Below, piece by piece: positions 1 to 5,030 of a stretch of 5,030 nucleotides of DNA. Positions within the stretch are counted from its first letter, which is position 1; each line of letters starts with the position of its first letter. The translations under genes were made by a program, and so were the position numbers. Location of the stretch: assembly GCA_030655075.1 (NCBI GenBank), contig JAURWE010000018.1, forward strand, positions 1 to 5,030, read 5' to 3'. This DNA is from Pararhizobium sp. (GTDB taxonomy: Bacteria; Pseudomonadota; Alphaproteobacteria; Rhizobiales; Rhizobiaceae). The notes beneath the pieces were generated by a model that saw only the letters and a program-made list of their open reading frames with translations, ran no database searches and had not been told where the DNA came from.

Positions 1-267
1 CGTAAAACCCGGATAGTTGATGAACTGCTGGTACACCATCGCCACGCCGCGCGCCTGCACCGGCACACCCGTCACATCCACACCGTCAAACCGCATCGTC
101 CCAGACGACGGCCTGTCCAGACCCGCCATCAACCGCATCAATGACGTCTTGCCCGACAACGTCGGACCCAGCAAAACATTCAATGTCCCGCGCTCAAGAA
201 CAAGACGCAAAGGATGAACATGAACCTCACCCCCTACAACCTTCGTAATGTCGGTTAACTCAAGCAT
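1..267 (-). CDS. Sugar-type ABC importer ATP-binding protein, N-terminal part (cut by window edge)
   Basis: This is the nucleotide-binding subunit of an ABC importer, which would hydrolyse ATP on the cytoplasmic face to drive solute uptake. Reading leftward from the ATG at 267 gives 89 open codons to the window edge. They include a Walker A motif GPTLSGKT at residues 34-41, followed by SLMRLMAGLDRPSSG, and the Q-loop region VYQQFINYPGFT at 78-89. The GLDRPSSG-to-VYQQF spacing is typical of the MalK/UgpC (CUT1) carbohydrate class. Walker B, the signature motif and the C-terminal regulatory domain lie outside. A GGAAGG (279-284) sits 11 nt before the ATG, a rather long spacing. The gene follows the kinase by 47 bp on the same strand, so co-transcription is likely. 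Codons end mostly in G or T (GTT, TTG, GGT, ACG), with fewer C-ending codons than I would expect for a GC-rich genome. Rhizobial glycerol importers of the GlpS/GlpT type have similar Walker A regions as I recall them, but the substrate cannot be set from this fragment. Confidence 0.9.
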   Translation of the reverse strand, partial: MLELTDITKVVGGEVHVHPLRLVLERGTLNVLLGPTLSGKTSLMRLMAGLDRPSSGTMRFDGVDVTGVPVQARGVAMVYQQFINYPGFT

Positions 268-278
268 GTGCCGCAATA

Positions 279-284
279 CCTTCC
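279..284 (-). promoter_or_regulatory. Probable ribosome binding site of the ABC ATPase
   Basis: GGAAGG on the minus strand lies 11 nt upstream of the ATG at 267. The spacing is longer than ideal. It is the only purine-rich candidate in the 47-bp gap after the kinase stop, and it supports the start that leaves a normal N-terminus before Walker A. Confidence 0.5.
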
Positions 285-314
285 GTCAACGTCAACCGGT
301 TCTTGCAGGGCATG

Positions 315-1883
315 TCAGACCGCCAATGCCTGTTTGGGCCGGCTGTCCTCATAGTGAAACTCCTCCTCACCCTGGGTTTGCGACCACAAGGGCGCGACCA
401 CATCAATGGCGGCGCGATAGATGTTGTATTTCGCCGTCAGCACCTTTGCCCGCACAGGGTCCGGCTCGAAGCGCTGCTCGACGCGAACCATGGCGGCGAT
501 GGCGGCGGGAATATCGGCATGAACGCCTGTGGCAACGGAGGCGCAGATGGCAGCGCCCTTGGCGCCGAACTCGCTGCCATTGGCGATCTCGATGGGAAGC
601 CCGAGGCCATCGGCGAACATCTGCGCCCAGACAGCGCTGCGGGATGGCCCGCCGGCCAGACGGATGACCTTGGGATCGGCGGCATCGGGGCCATCCAGCA
701 GATAGGACATGTCGTAGCGATGGGCGAAAACCACGCCTTCGTAGACGGCGCGGACGATATCGGCGAGCGAGACACCGGCCTTCAGCCCGAGGAACCCGGC
801 TGGCGCACCCTGCGGTCCATCATAGAGAAAGGGGAAGAAGAGAATGTTGTTGTTGCGTGTCAGCGCTCCGGCAACAAGGTCGTTGCAGATATCATAAACG
901 CTGCGCCCTTCGATCAAGGCGCGATGGGCTTCCGCCGAGAGCATAGTCTTGCAGAGCCATTCGAGATTGCTGGCCGATGTCGGCGTTGCAATGGTCGCCA
1001 GGATCTGACCCGCGACCGGATAGGGTGTCTGGATCGTCGGCAGCGGATTGAGCGATGGGCGGCTGTGAACGGTCGAATGGATGCTGAACGTGCCGGCGAC
1101 GGCGGCCAGTTGGTCGGGGCGCTCGACACCCGAGGCGAGCGAGCAGCCGACGACATCATAAACGCCACGCACGACCGGCGTGCCGGGGCGAAGGCCCGTC
1201 TGGGCGGCGGCCTGATCGCTGACACCACCGACGATCTCGGTGGCCGGGCCGATCGGCGGCAGCGTGTCGAGCCAGCCGGCAATGCCCGCTTCCGCGAAGG
1301 CTTCGCGCGAAATTTCCGAGCGGGTGACATTGATAATGCCGGCACAGCCTGCATCGGTCGGGTCGGTGGAAATATCGCCGCACAGGCGCATGCGCAGAAA
1401 ATCCTTGCAGGACATGACGTGGGCGGTGCGGCGCAGCGTATCCGGCTCGTTTTCCTGCATCCAGGCGAGGATCGGCAGGGTCTGGCCGGGCCAGATCTGC
1501 TGCTCGATGTGTTTCGACACGGCAGCGGCACGGCCCGAGGCCGTCCAGCGGGCAATCAGCGGAATGGTGCGTGTATCGGTCGAAACCAGTGCGTTGCGGA
1601 CGGGCACCCCATCCTTGTCGATCAGATAGACGCCGCCGCCATAACCCGACGGCGTGACGGCGAGGATATCGGAGGGATCGGTCTGGGTCTTTTCCAGGAG
1701 GATGCGGATGCATTCGCAGGCAGCGCGCCACATGCTGTCGGCGTCGCGCTCGGTCCAGCCCTCATGCGGCAGCAGCATGACATTGGCACGGCGTTCGCTG
1801 CCGACCTCGTTTCCGCTCAGGTCGAACAGGACGACTTTCGTCATCGTTCCACCGGCGTCAATGCCAATAAGGCGCTTGCGCAT
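315..1883 (-). CDS. FGGY-family carbohydrate/polyol kinase, LyxK-like
   Basis: An ATP-dependent cytoplasmic kinase that would phosphorylate a sugar or polyol after import. The 522-aa length fits the FGGY family (about 490-530). The N-terminal ATP-phosphate motif is IGIDAGGTMTK (residues 6-16). The catalytic-base Asp is probably D243 in RGVYDVVG. NLEWL lies at 306-310, the C-terminal adenosine-site motif GGPSRSAVWAQMFAD at 411-425, and EFGAKGAA at 438-445. From memory, E. coli L-xylulose kinase LyxK shares the pattern of these blocks (NLEWF, PFLYG, IYEGVVFSH, GGPAHSDVWMQMLAD). Glycerol kinases instead begin with a DQGT motif, so this is not an ordinary GlpK. An in-frame ATG 14 codons upstream (1925) exists, but the ATG at 1883 has a strong GGAGGAGGA in front and gives the standard N-terminus. 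The last 25 or so residues (from about WSQTQGEEEF) look like a loose tail. Erythritol kinase (EryA), xylulose kinase and related FGGY activities remain possible; the family is secure, the substrate is not. Confidence 0.93.
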   Translation of the reverse strand: MRKRLIGIDAGGTMTKVVLFDLSGNEVGSERRANVMLLPHEGWTERDADSMWRAACECIRILLEKTQTDPSDILAVTPSGYGGGVYLIDKDGVPVRNALVSTDTRTIPLIARWTASGRAAAVSKHIEQQIWPGQTLPILAWMQENEPDTLRRTAHVMSCKDFLRMRLCGDISTDPTDAGCAGIINVTRSEISREAFAEAGIAGWLDTLPPIGPATEIVGGVSDQAAAQTGLRPGTPVVRGVYDVVGCSLASGVERPDQLAAVAGTFSIHSTVHSRPSLNPLPTIQTPYPVAGQILATIATPTSASNLEWLCKTMLSAEAHRALIEGRSVYDICNDLVAGALTRNNNILFFPFLYDGPQGAPAGFLGLKAGVSLADIVRAVYEGVVFAHRYDMSYLLDGPDAADPKVIRLAGGPSRSAVWAQMFADGLGLPIEIANGSEFGAKGAAICASVATGVHADIPAAIAAMVRVEQRFEPDPVRAKVLTAKYNIYRAAIDVVAPLWSQTQGEEEFHYEDSRPKQALAV

Positions 1884-1886
1884 GGT

Positions 1887-1895
1887 TCCTCCTCC
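1887..1895 (-). promoter_or_regulatory. Strong ribosome binding site that fixes the kinase start
   Basis: GGAGGAGGA on the minus strand is complementary to the 16S rRNA tail. Its GGAGG core lies 7 nt before the ATG at 1883. It decides for that start over the in-frame ATG at 1925, whose upstream sequence has no comparable site. Confidence 0.8.
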
Positions 1896-1928
1896 AGACC
1901 GGTGCGCGCCGTCTCCAATCGGCACGCT

Positions 1929-1944
1929 GGGAAACTGATTTCCC
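1929..1944. repeat. Perfect inverted repeat GGGAAA-CTGA-TTTCCC, candidate operator
   Basis: Six-base arms pair perfectly around a 4-base centre in the kinase leader, between the candidate minus-strand promoter and the kinase ribosome site. The inner part fits GGAA-N6-TTCC, the palindrome I recall for the rhizobial RpiR-type regulator IolR. That resemblance is from memory and short enough to arise by chance. Placed just downstream of a presumed start point near 1961, it could be a repressor site or an RNA stem in the leader. Confidence 0.4.
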
Positions 1945-1967
1945 GTCCGGCATTTTCCTCTGAAGCT

Positions 1968-1995
1968 AGGCTATTTGACCGGGAAAAATTGTCAA
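1968..1995 (-). promoter_or_regulatory. Candidate promoter for the kinase-ABC unit
   Basis: The minus strand carries a perfect -35 hexamer TTGACA (1995-1990). After a 16-nt spacer comes TAGCCT (1973-1968), a weak -10 that keeps the first two bases and final T of the consensus. Transcription would start near 1961 and give a leader of roughly 80 nt before the ATG at 1883. The perfect -35 and position are in favour; the poor -10 is against. Confidence 0.4.
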
Positions 1996-2002
1996 TCGCA
2001 TT

Positions 2003-2021
2003 TGTAAGAAAATTTTTTACA
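2003..2021. repeat. 19-bp inverted repeat TGTAAGAAAATTTTTTACA, candidate operator
   Basis: Nine-base arms around the central A2012 pair at 8 of 9 positions; only 2008/2016 mismatches. It overlaps the candidate plus-strand -35 hexamer and lies just upstream of the minus-strand -35, so one bound regulator could control both directions. No regulator gene is in the window, so the protein is unknown. The AT-rich setting makes chance symmetry easier, which lowers the weight of the match. Confidence 0.45.
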
Positions 2022-2046
2022 TAATTAAATGTCTGAAATGTATAAT
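2016..2046 (+). promoter_or_regulatory. Candidate promoter for the dehydrogenase-tpiA-lipA operon
   Basis: TTTACA (2016-2021, five of six to the sigma-70 -35 consensus) and a perfect TATAAT (2041-2046) are separated by 19 nt, somewhat longer than the preferred 17. Transcription would begin near 2053, leaving about 100 nt of leader before the ATG at 2152. The -35 overlaps the right arm of the inverted repeat at 2003-2021, consistent with repression by promoter occlusion. Confidence 0.45.
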
Positions 2047-2048
2047 TA
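2021..2048. repeat. Direct repeat ATAATTA, 21 bp apart
   Basis: ATAATTA occurs at 2021-2027 and again at 2042-2048, a 21-bp period close to two helical turns. Between them AAATGT also occurs twice (2027-2032 and 2036-2041), 9 bp apart. The second ATAATTA covers most of the candidate TATAAT. This may be a paired binding site or simply low-complexity AT-rich sequence. Confidence 0.3.
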
Positions 2049-2140
2049 TTTTTTTATGTAGCCATTTTCTGGTTCATAATTTCGCTTCCAAAAGTAATAA
2101 ACTGCCATTATGCAGATGCCGGAAACAAACGGTCGAGCAT

Positions 2141-2148
2141 GGAGAGGG
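2141..2148 (+). promoter_or_regulatory. Ribosome binding site that fixes the dehydrogenase start
   Basis: GGAGAGGG is followed directly by two in-frame ATG codons (2149 and 2152). GGAG lies 4 nt from the first and 7 nt from the second, favouring the second. The upstream in-frame ATGs at 2110 and 2116 have no purine-rich site. Confidence 0.7.
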
Positions 2149-2151
2149 ATG

Positions 2152-3864
2152 ATGCGCACTCGCGACGAGGTCTTGCAGCAGCTGAGGGCGCTGCCCGAGG
2201 GCAGCGCGCCGATCCTGATCGTCGGCGGCGGGATCAACGGCATCGGGCTCTATAGAGATCTCGCCCTGCAGAACATTCCGGCCATCCTGATCGACAAGGG
2301 CGACTTTTCATCGGGGACGAGCGCCGCGCCCTCGCGGCTGATCCACGGGGGCCTGCGCTATCTCGAAACCGGTGAATTCGCGCTGGTGCGGGAATCGGTC
2401 ATCGAGCGCAATCATCTGATTATGAATGCGCCGCATCTGGTCCGGCCGCTGCCGGTCTGGGTTCCGGCCTTCAGCTGGTTCGGCGGGCTGCTGTCGGCCG
2501 GCCTGCGGTTCCTGAAGCTGAAAAAGACCCCGGGCGCCAAGGGCATTCTTGCCGTCAAGCTCGGCCTCGTGTTCTTCGACCGGTTCGGCCGAGACAACCA
2601 GACCATGCCGCGCCACCGGCTGATCCCGCGCAGCGAAAGCCGGCGCCGGATGCCGGGACTGTCGGACAAGGTCTGCGCCGTCGCTGAATATTATGATGCG
2701 CGGCTGCTTCATCCCGAGCGCCTGGTGCTCGAACTGGTGAAGGATGCGGAGCGCGACTGCCCGCAGTCGCTCGCCCTGCCCTATCTGTCGCTTGATGAGA
2801 CGAGCGGTGCAAACGTTCACCTGAAAGACGAGATCAGCGGCGAAATCTTTACGGTGACGCCGCGGCTTGTCGTCAACTGCGCCGGTGCCTGGGCCGACGA
2901 GGTCGACCGGCGGCTCTCGATCGAAAAACGCCTGATCGGCGGCACGCGCGGCTCGCATCTGATCATGCGGCGGCCGGATCTGGCCCGGCAACTCGGCGAC
3001 GGCATGCTCTATTTCGAAACGCGGGATTTTCGCGCCTGCCTGATCTATGCACTCGATGCCGACAATGTTTTGCTCGGCACCACGGATATCCGCGTCAGCG
3101 AACCGGACGGTGCCCGCTGTTCGGACGCGGAAATCGACTATCTGTTCGATGTGCTGGAGCAGGTGCTGCCCGGGGCTAACGGGCGCAAAGAGGAAATTGT
3201 CTTTGCCTATGCCGGTATCCGGCCACTGCCCTGGAGCGGCGATGCAACGACCGGATCGATCAGCCGCGACCATGCGCTGCACGAATTCGAGCCGGACACT
3301 GCCCGGGCCTTTCCGGTGCTGACACTGGTCGGCGGCAAATGGACGACCTACCGGGCTTGCGCAGAGCAGATCTGCGACACGGTGTTGAAACGCATCGGCG
3401 CGCGCCGGACCGGCAGCACGCTGTCGCAGCCGATCGGCGGCGGCCGCGATCTGGCGATGGACGAGGCCGGGCGCGAGCGGGCGATTGCCAGCATCGCCAA
3501 AGCTTCGGGACTGGAGAGTGCAGTGGCGGCCAAGCTGTTGCGGCGCTACGGCAGCCAGGCGGGCGACGTCGCTGCAATGGTCGCCGGGAGTGGCGAACGA
3601 TCTATTGGCACGGGCGGGCAGTATCATGAGGGTGAGGTTGCCTGGATCCTGGCGAACGAGCGGGTGACGCGGCTTGCCGATGTCGTCCTGCGCCGGACGT
3701 TGCTTCCGTTTGAAAACGCCATCACACCGGCAGTGCTTGCCGGTATCGCAGCAATTTCCGGAGCTAAGCTCGGCTGGGACCAGCAACGTCAGACGGACGA
3801 GATCGCCCATACGACATCGCTTCTGATCCAGAACTACCGGGTCATATCCCTCGCTGCGGCATAG
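2152..3864 (+). CDS. glpD: FAD-dependent glycerol-3-phosphate dehydrogenase (GlpD/GlpO-like)
   Basis: A flavoprotein of the DAO/GlpD family. Members oxidise glycerol 3-phosphate to dihydroxyacetone phosphate at the cytoplasmic membrane and pass electrons to quinone; relatives such as EryB oxidise erythritol phosphate. Of 570 residues, the first 20 or so are a polar lead. Then come the FAD dinucleotide motif ILIVGGGINGIG (21-32), the hallmark HGGLRYLETGEF (65-76), VVNCAGAWADEV (240-251), GGTRGSHL (263-270), GTTD (309-312), AGIRPL (354-359) and the FAD-tail contact VGGKWTTYRACAE (393-405). Residues from about 415 on fit the helical DAO C-terminal domain, making it longer than the roughly 500-aa E. 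coli GlpD. The start is the second of two tandem ATGs behind GGAGAGGG; 2149 is nearly as good. tpiA 64 bp downstream supports DHAP as product. The nearby kinase is not GlpK-like, so another polyol phosphate is possible; the symbol is given at family level. Confidence 0.9.
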   Translation: MRTRDEVLQQLRALPEGSAPILIVGGGINGIGLYRDLALQNIPAILIDKGDFSSGTSAAPSRLIHGGLRYLETGEFALVRESVIERNHLIMNAPHLVRPLPVWVPAFSWFGGLLSAGLRFLKLKKTPGAKGILAVKLGLVFFDRFGRDNQTMPRHRLIPRSESRRRMPGLSDKVCAVAEYYDARLLHPERLVLELVKDAERDCPQSLALPYLSLDETSGANVHLKDEISGEIFTVTPRLVVNCAGAWADEVDRRLSIEKRLIGGTRGSHLIMRRPDLARQLGDGMLYFETRDFRACLIYALDADNVLLGTTDIRVSEPDGARCSDAEIDYLFDVLEQVLPGANGRKEEIVFAYAGIRPLPWSGDATTGSISRDHALHEFEPDTARAFPVLTLVGGKWTTYRACAEQICDTVLKRIGARRTGSTLSQPIGGGRDLAMDEAGRERAIASIAKASGLESAVAAKLLRRYGSQAGDVAAMVAGSGERSIGTGGQYHEGEVAWILANERVTRLADVVLRRTLLPFENAITPAVLAGIAAISGAKLGWDQQRQTDEIAHTTSLLIQNYRVISLAAA

Positions 3865-3928
3865 TTGCAGCGGTTCCACCACGGCCCGCACCTTAAACGG
3901 CCGGCAGACTGCGAAAGGCACCAAGACA

Positions 3929-4690
3929 ATGACACCTGGCACAAAGCCGCTGATTGCCGGCAACTGGAAAATGAATGGCCTGCGCTCATCTCTGGAGACA
4001 TTGCAGGCGATCGCCGCCGGAGTTGCAGTTTTTGCCGGTAGGATCGATACGCTGATCTGCCCGCCGGCAACGCTGCTGCGCGAGGCGGCCGTTCTGTGCG
4101 CGGGGACCGATCTTCGGATCGGCGGACAGGACTGCCATTTTCTGGCCTCCGGCGCCTATACGGGTGAAACCTCGGCCGCGATGATCGCAGACAGCGGTGG
4201 AGCTTTCGTCATCGTTGGTCATTCCGAGCGCCGAACGCTGCAGAAGGAAACGGACGGCCTCGTCTGCAGAAAGGCACAGGCGGCACATGGGGCTGGCCTC
4301 ATCGCCATCATTTGCATCGGGGAGACAGAGGCCGAGCGGAAGAGCGGTGAAACGCTGGATGTTCTGAAGCGCCAGCTTGCCCAGTCCGTTCCTGATGCTG
4401 CGACCGCAGCCAACACCGTCATTGCCTATGAGCCGGTCTGGGCGATCGGCACCGGGCTAACGCCGACGGTGGCCGATGTCACCGACGCCCATGCCTTCAT
4501 GCGCGCAGAGCTTCTGGCGCGTTTCGGCAGCGAAGGCGAAACGATGCGGGTGCTTTACGGAGGTTCGGTAAAGGCATCGAATGCTGGCGAGCTGATGGCG
4601 ATCGACAATGTCGACGGCGCGCTGATCGGCGGCGCCAGTCTGAAAGCGGCCGATTTTCTGGCCATTGCCGGCATTTACGAAACCCTTTAA
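3929..4690 (+). CDS. tpiA: Triose-phosphate isomerase
   Basis: A cytoplasmic TIM-barrel enzyme that interconverts dihydroxyacetone phosphate and glyceraldehyde 3-phosphate. The 253-aa length is standard. All catalytic parts are visible: N12 and K14 in GNWKMN, catalytic H98 in VIVGHSERR, catalytic E168 in AYEPVWAIGTG with the mobile loop at about 169-176, and the phosphate-binding YGGSV (210-214) and GG (234-235). The sequence is of the canonical bacterial type. The erythrulose-phosphate isomerases of the EryH/TpiB group that I recall begin with GTSWKMN instead. The start is supported by GAAAGG (3913-3918), 10 nt upstream. The gene lies between the GlpD-like gene (64 bp gap) and lipA (34 bp gap). 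In rhizobia the housekeeping tpiA usually sits near secG-pyrG, so this may be a second copy serving this pathway; that is an inference. Confidence 0.95.
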   Translation: MTPGTKPLIAGNWKMNGLRSSLETLQAIAAGVAVFAGRIDTLICPPATLLREAAVLCAGTDLRIGGQDCHFLASGAYTGETSAAMIADSGGAFVIVGHSERRTLQKETDGLVCRKAQAAHGAGLIAIICIGETEAERKSGETLDVLKRQLAQSVPDAATAANTVIAYEPVWAIGTGLTPTVADVTDAHAFMRAELLARFGSEGETMRVLYGGSVKASNAGELMAIDNVDGALIGGASLKAADFLAIAGIYETL

Positions 4691-4710
4691 GGTCGGCAGC
4701 GGGCGCCGCA

Positions 4711-4717
4711 GGAGAGG
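4711..4717 (+). promoter_or_regulatory. Ribosome binding site of lipA
   Basis: GGAGAGG lies 7 nt before the ATG at 4725, inside the 34-bp gap after the tpiA stop. The gap has no room for a separate terminator and promoter, supporting co-transcription with tpiA. Confidence 0.7.
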
Positions 4718-4724
4718 AACGACG

Positions 4725-5030
4725 ATGGTCACCATTCTCGACAGAACCCGTCCGGCCGATGCGATCACGCGGCTGCGGCATCCGGAAAAAGCCCACCGAC
4801 CCGACACGGACCTTCTGAAGAAACCCGACTGGATCCGTGTGCGGGCCTCGATGTCACCCGGCTACATGGAAACCAGATCGATCGTGAAGGAGCACAAGCT
4901 CGTCACGGTCTGCGAGGAGGCCGGCTGCCCGAACATCGGCGAGTGCTGGGACAAGAAACACGCCACCTTCATGATCATGGGCGAAATCTGTACGCGGGCC
5001 TGCGCCTTCTGCAATGTTTCGACCGGCAAG
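4725..5030 (+). CDS. lipA: Lipoyl synthase, N-terminal part (cut by window edge)
   Basis: A radical-SAM enzyme that inserts two sulfur atoms into protein-bound octanoyl groups to form the lipoyl cofactor of 2-oxoacid dehydrogenases and the glycine cleavage H protein. The 102 visible codons carry both iron-sulfur sites. The auxiliary cluster is C63-x4-C68-x5-C74 (VCEEAGCPNIGECW), and the radical-SAM motif CTRACAFC gives C89, C93 and C96. PEKAHRP and KKPDWIRV near the N-terminus match alphaproteobacterial LipA as I recall it. The family is normally about 300-325 aa, so roughly two thirds, including the C-terminal Ser that ligates the auxiliary cluster, is off the window. Start and ribosome site are clear. 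Its place behind tpiA is unlike the usual housekeeping setting near pyruvate dehydrogenase genes, suggesting a pathway-linked copy or a 2-oxoacid dehydrogenase operon just to the right. Confidence 0.95.
   Translation, partial: MVTILDRTRPADAITRLRHPEKAHRPDTDLLKKPDWIRVRASMSPGYMETRSIVKEHKLVTVCEEAGCPNIGECWDKKHATFMIMGEICTRACAFCNVSTGK

Noticed and set aside
17..217. A 66-codon plus-strand frame near the left edge
   Set aside because: It is antisense to the Walker A-bearing ABC ATPase and shows no motif of its own.
268..314. Terminator or small gene in the gap between the kinase and the ABC ATPase
   Set aside because: The gap is 47 bp, with no stem followed by a T run on the minus strand and no open frame of note.
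303..2024. A 573-codon open frame on the plus strand opposite the kinase
   Set aside because: It is antisense to a gene with clear FGGY kinase motifs. Its translation has no recognisable motif and is rich in Arg, Gly, Ala and Asp, as expected of a shadow frame in GC-rich DNA. It runs through the promoter region and has no convincing ribosome site.
3865..3928. Terminator or separate promoter between the GlpD-like gene and tpiA
   Set aside because: The 64 bp contain no GC-rich hairpin followed by a T run and no acceptable -35/-10 pair. Only a GAAAGG ribosome site for tpiA is evident.
2308..3963. A 551-codon open frame on the minus strand opposite the GlpD-like gene and the start of tpiA
   Set aside because: It overlaps two genes with full family motifs, its translation shows no domain, and it starts inside tpiA. 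Long antisense frames of this kind are common in GC-rich genomes.
3929..4690. Assignment of the isomerase as an erythritol-pathway EryH/TpiB enzyme
   Set aside because: The N-terminus is the canonical GNWKMN and the whole sequence reads as ordinary TpiA. The EryH-type proteins I remember start with GTSWKMN. The erythritol pathway is therefore not supported by this gene, though not excluded for the locus.

Overview
The window reads as an alphaproteobacterial, probably Rhizobiales (Rhizobium/Agrobacterium/Sinorhizobium-like), carbohydrate or polyol utilisation locus. This rests on the GC-rich coding sequence, on TpiA and LipA sequences that look rhizobial from memory, and on the layout of ABC importer plus FGGY kinase divergent from a GlpD-like dehydrogenase. 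No database search was possible, so the taxon is an inference.

Layout. On the minus strand, running leftward, are an FGGY-family sugar/polyol kinase (315-1883) and, 47 bp beyond it, the first 89 codons of a sugar-type ABC importer ATPase cut by the left edge (1-267). On the plus strand, running rightward, are a FAD-dependent glycerol-3-phosphate dehydrogenase-like protein (2152-3864), a canonical triose-phosphate isomerase (3929-4690), and the first 102 codons of lipoyl synthase cut by the right edge (4725-5030). Plus-strand gaps are 64 and 34 bp and no terminator-like hairpin was seen, so dehydrogenase-tpiA-lipA is probably one operon. The two units diverge from a 268-bp region (1884-2151) with a very AT-rich core (8 G/C in the 60 bases 2001-2060). 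It holds candidate promoters for both directions, two inverted repeats and a phased direct repeat.

Inferred working model: the ABC system imports a sugar or polyol, the kinase phosphorylates it, the GlpD-like flavoprotein oxidises a polyol phosphate at the membrane (DHAP if the substrate is glycerol 3-phosphate), TpiA passes DHAP to glyceraldehyde 3-phosphate, and LipA supplies lipoyl cofactor, perhaps for a 2-oxoacid dehydrogenase encoded further right. The kinase resembles L-xylulose kinase (LyxK) rather than glycerol kinase, so the substrate is open; a tetritol or pentitol is as reasonable as glycerol. No RNA gene, mobile element, CRISPR array or broken gene was seen. The gene families are all known. 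The less ordinary points are the pairing of tpiA and lipA with a GlpD-like gene and the structured divergent control region.
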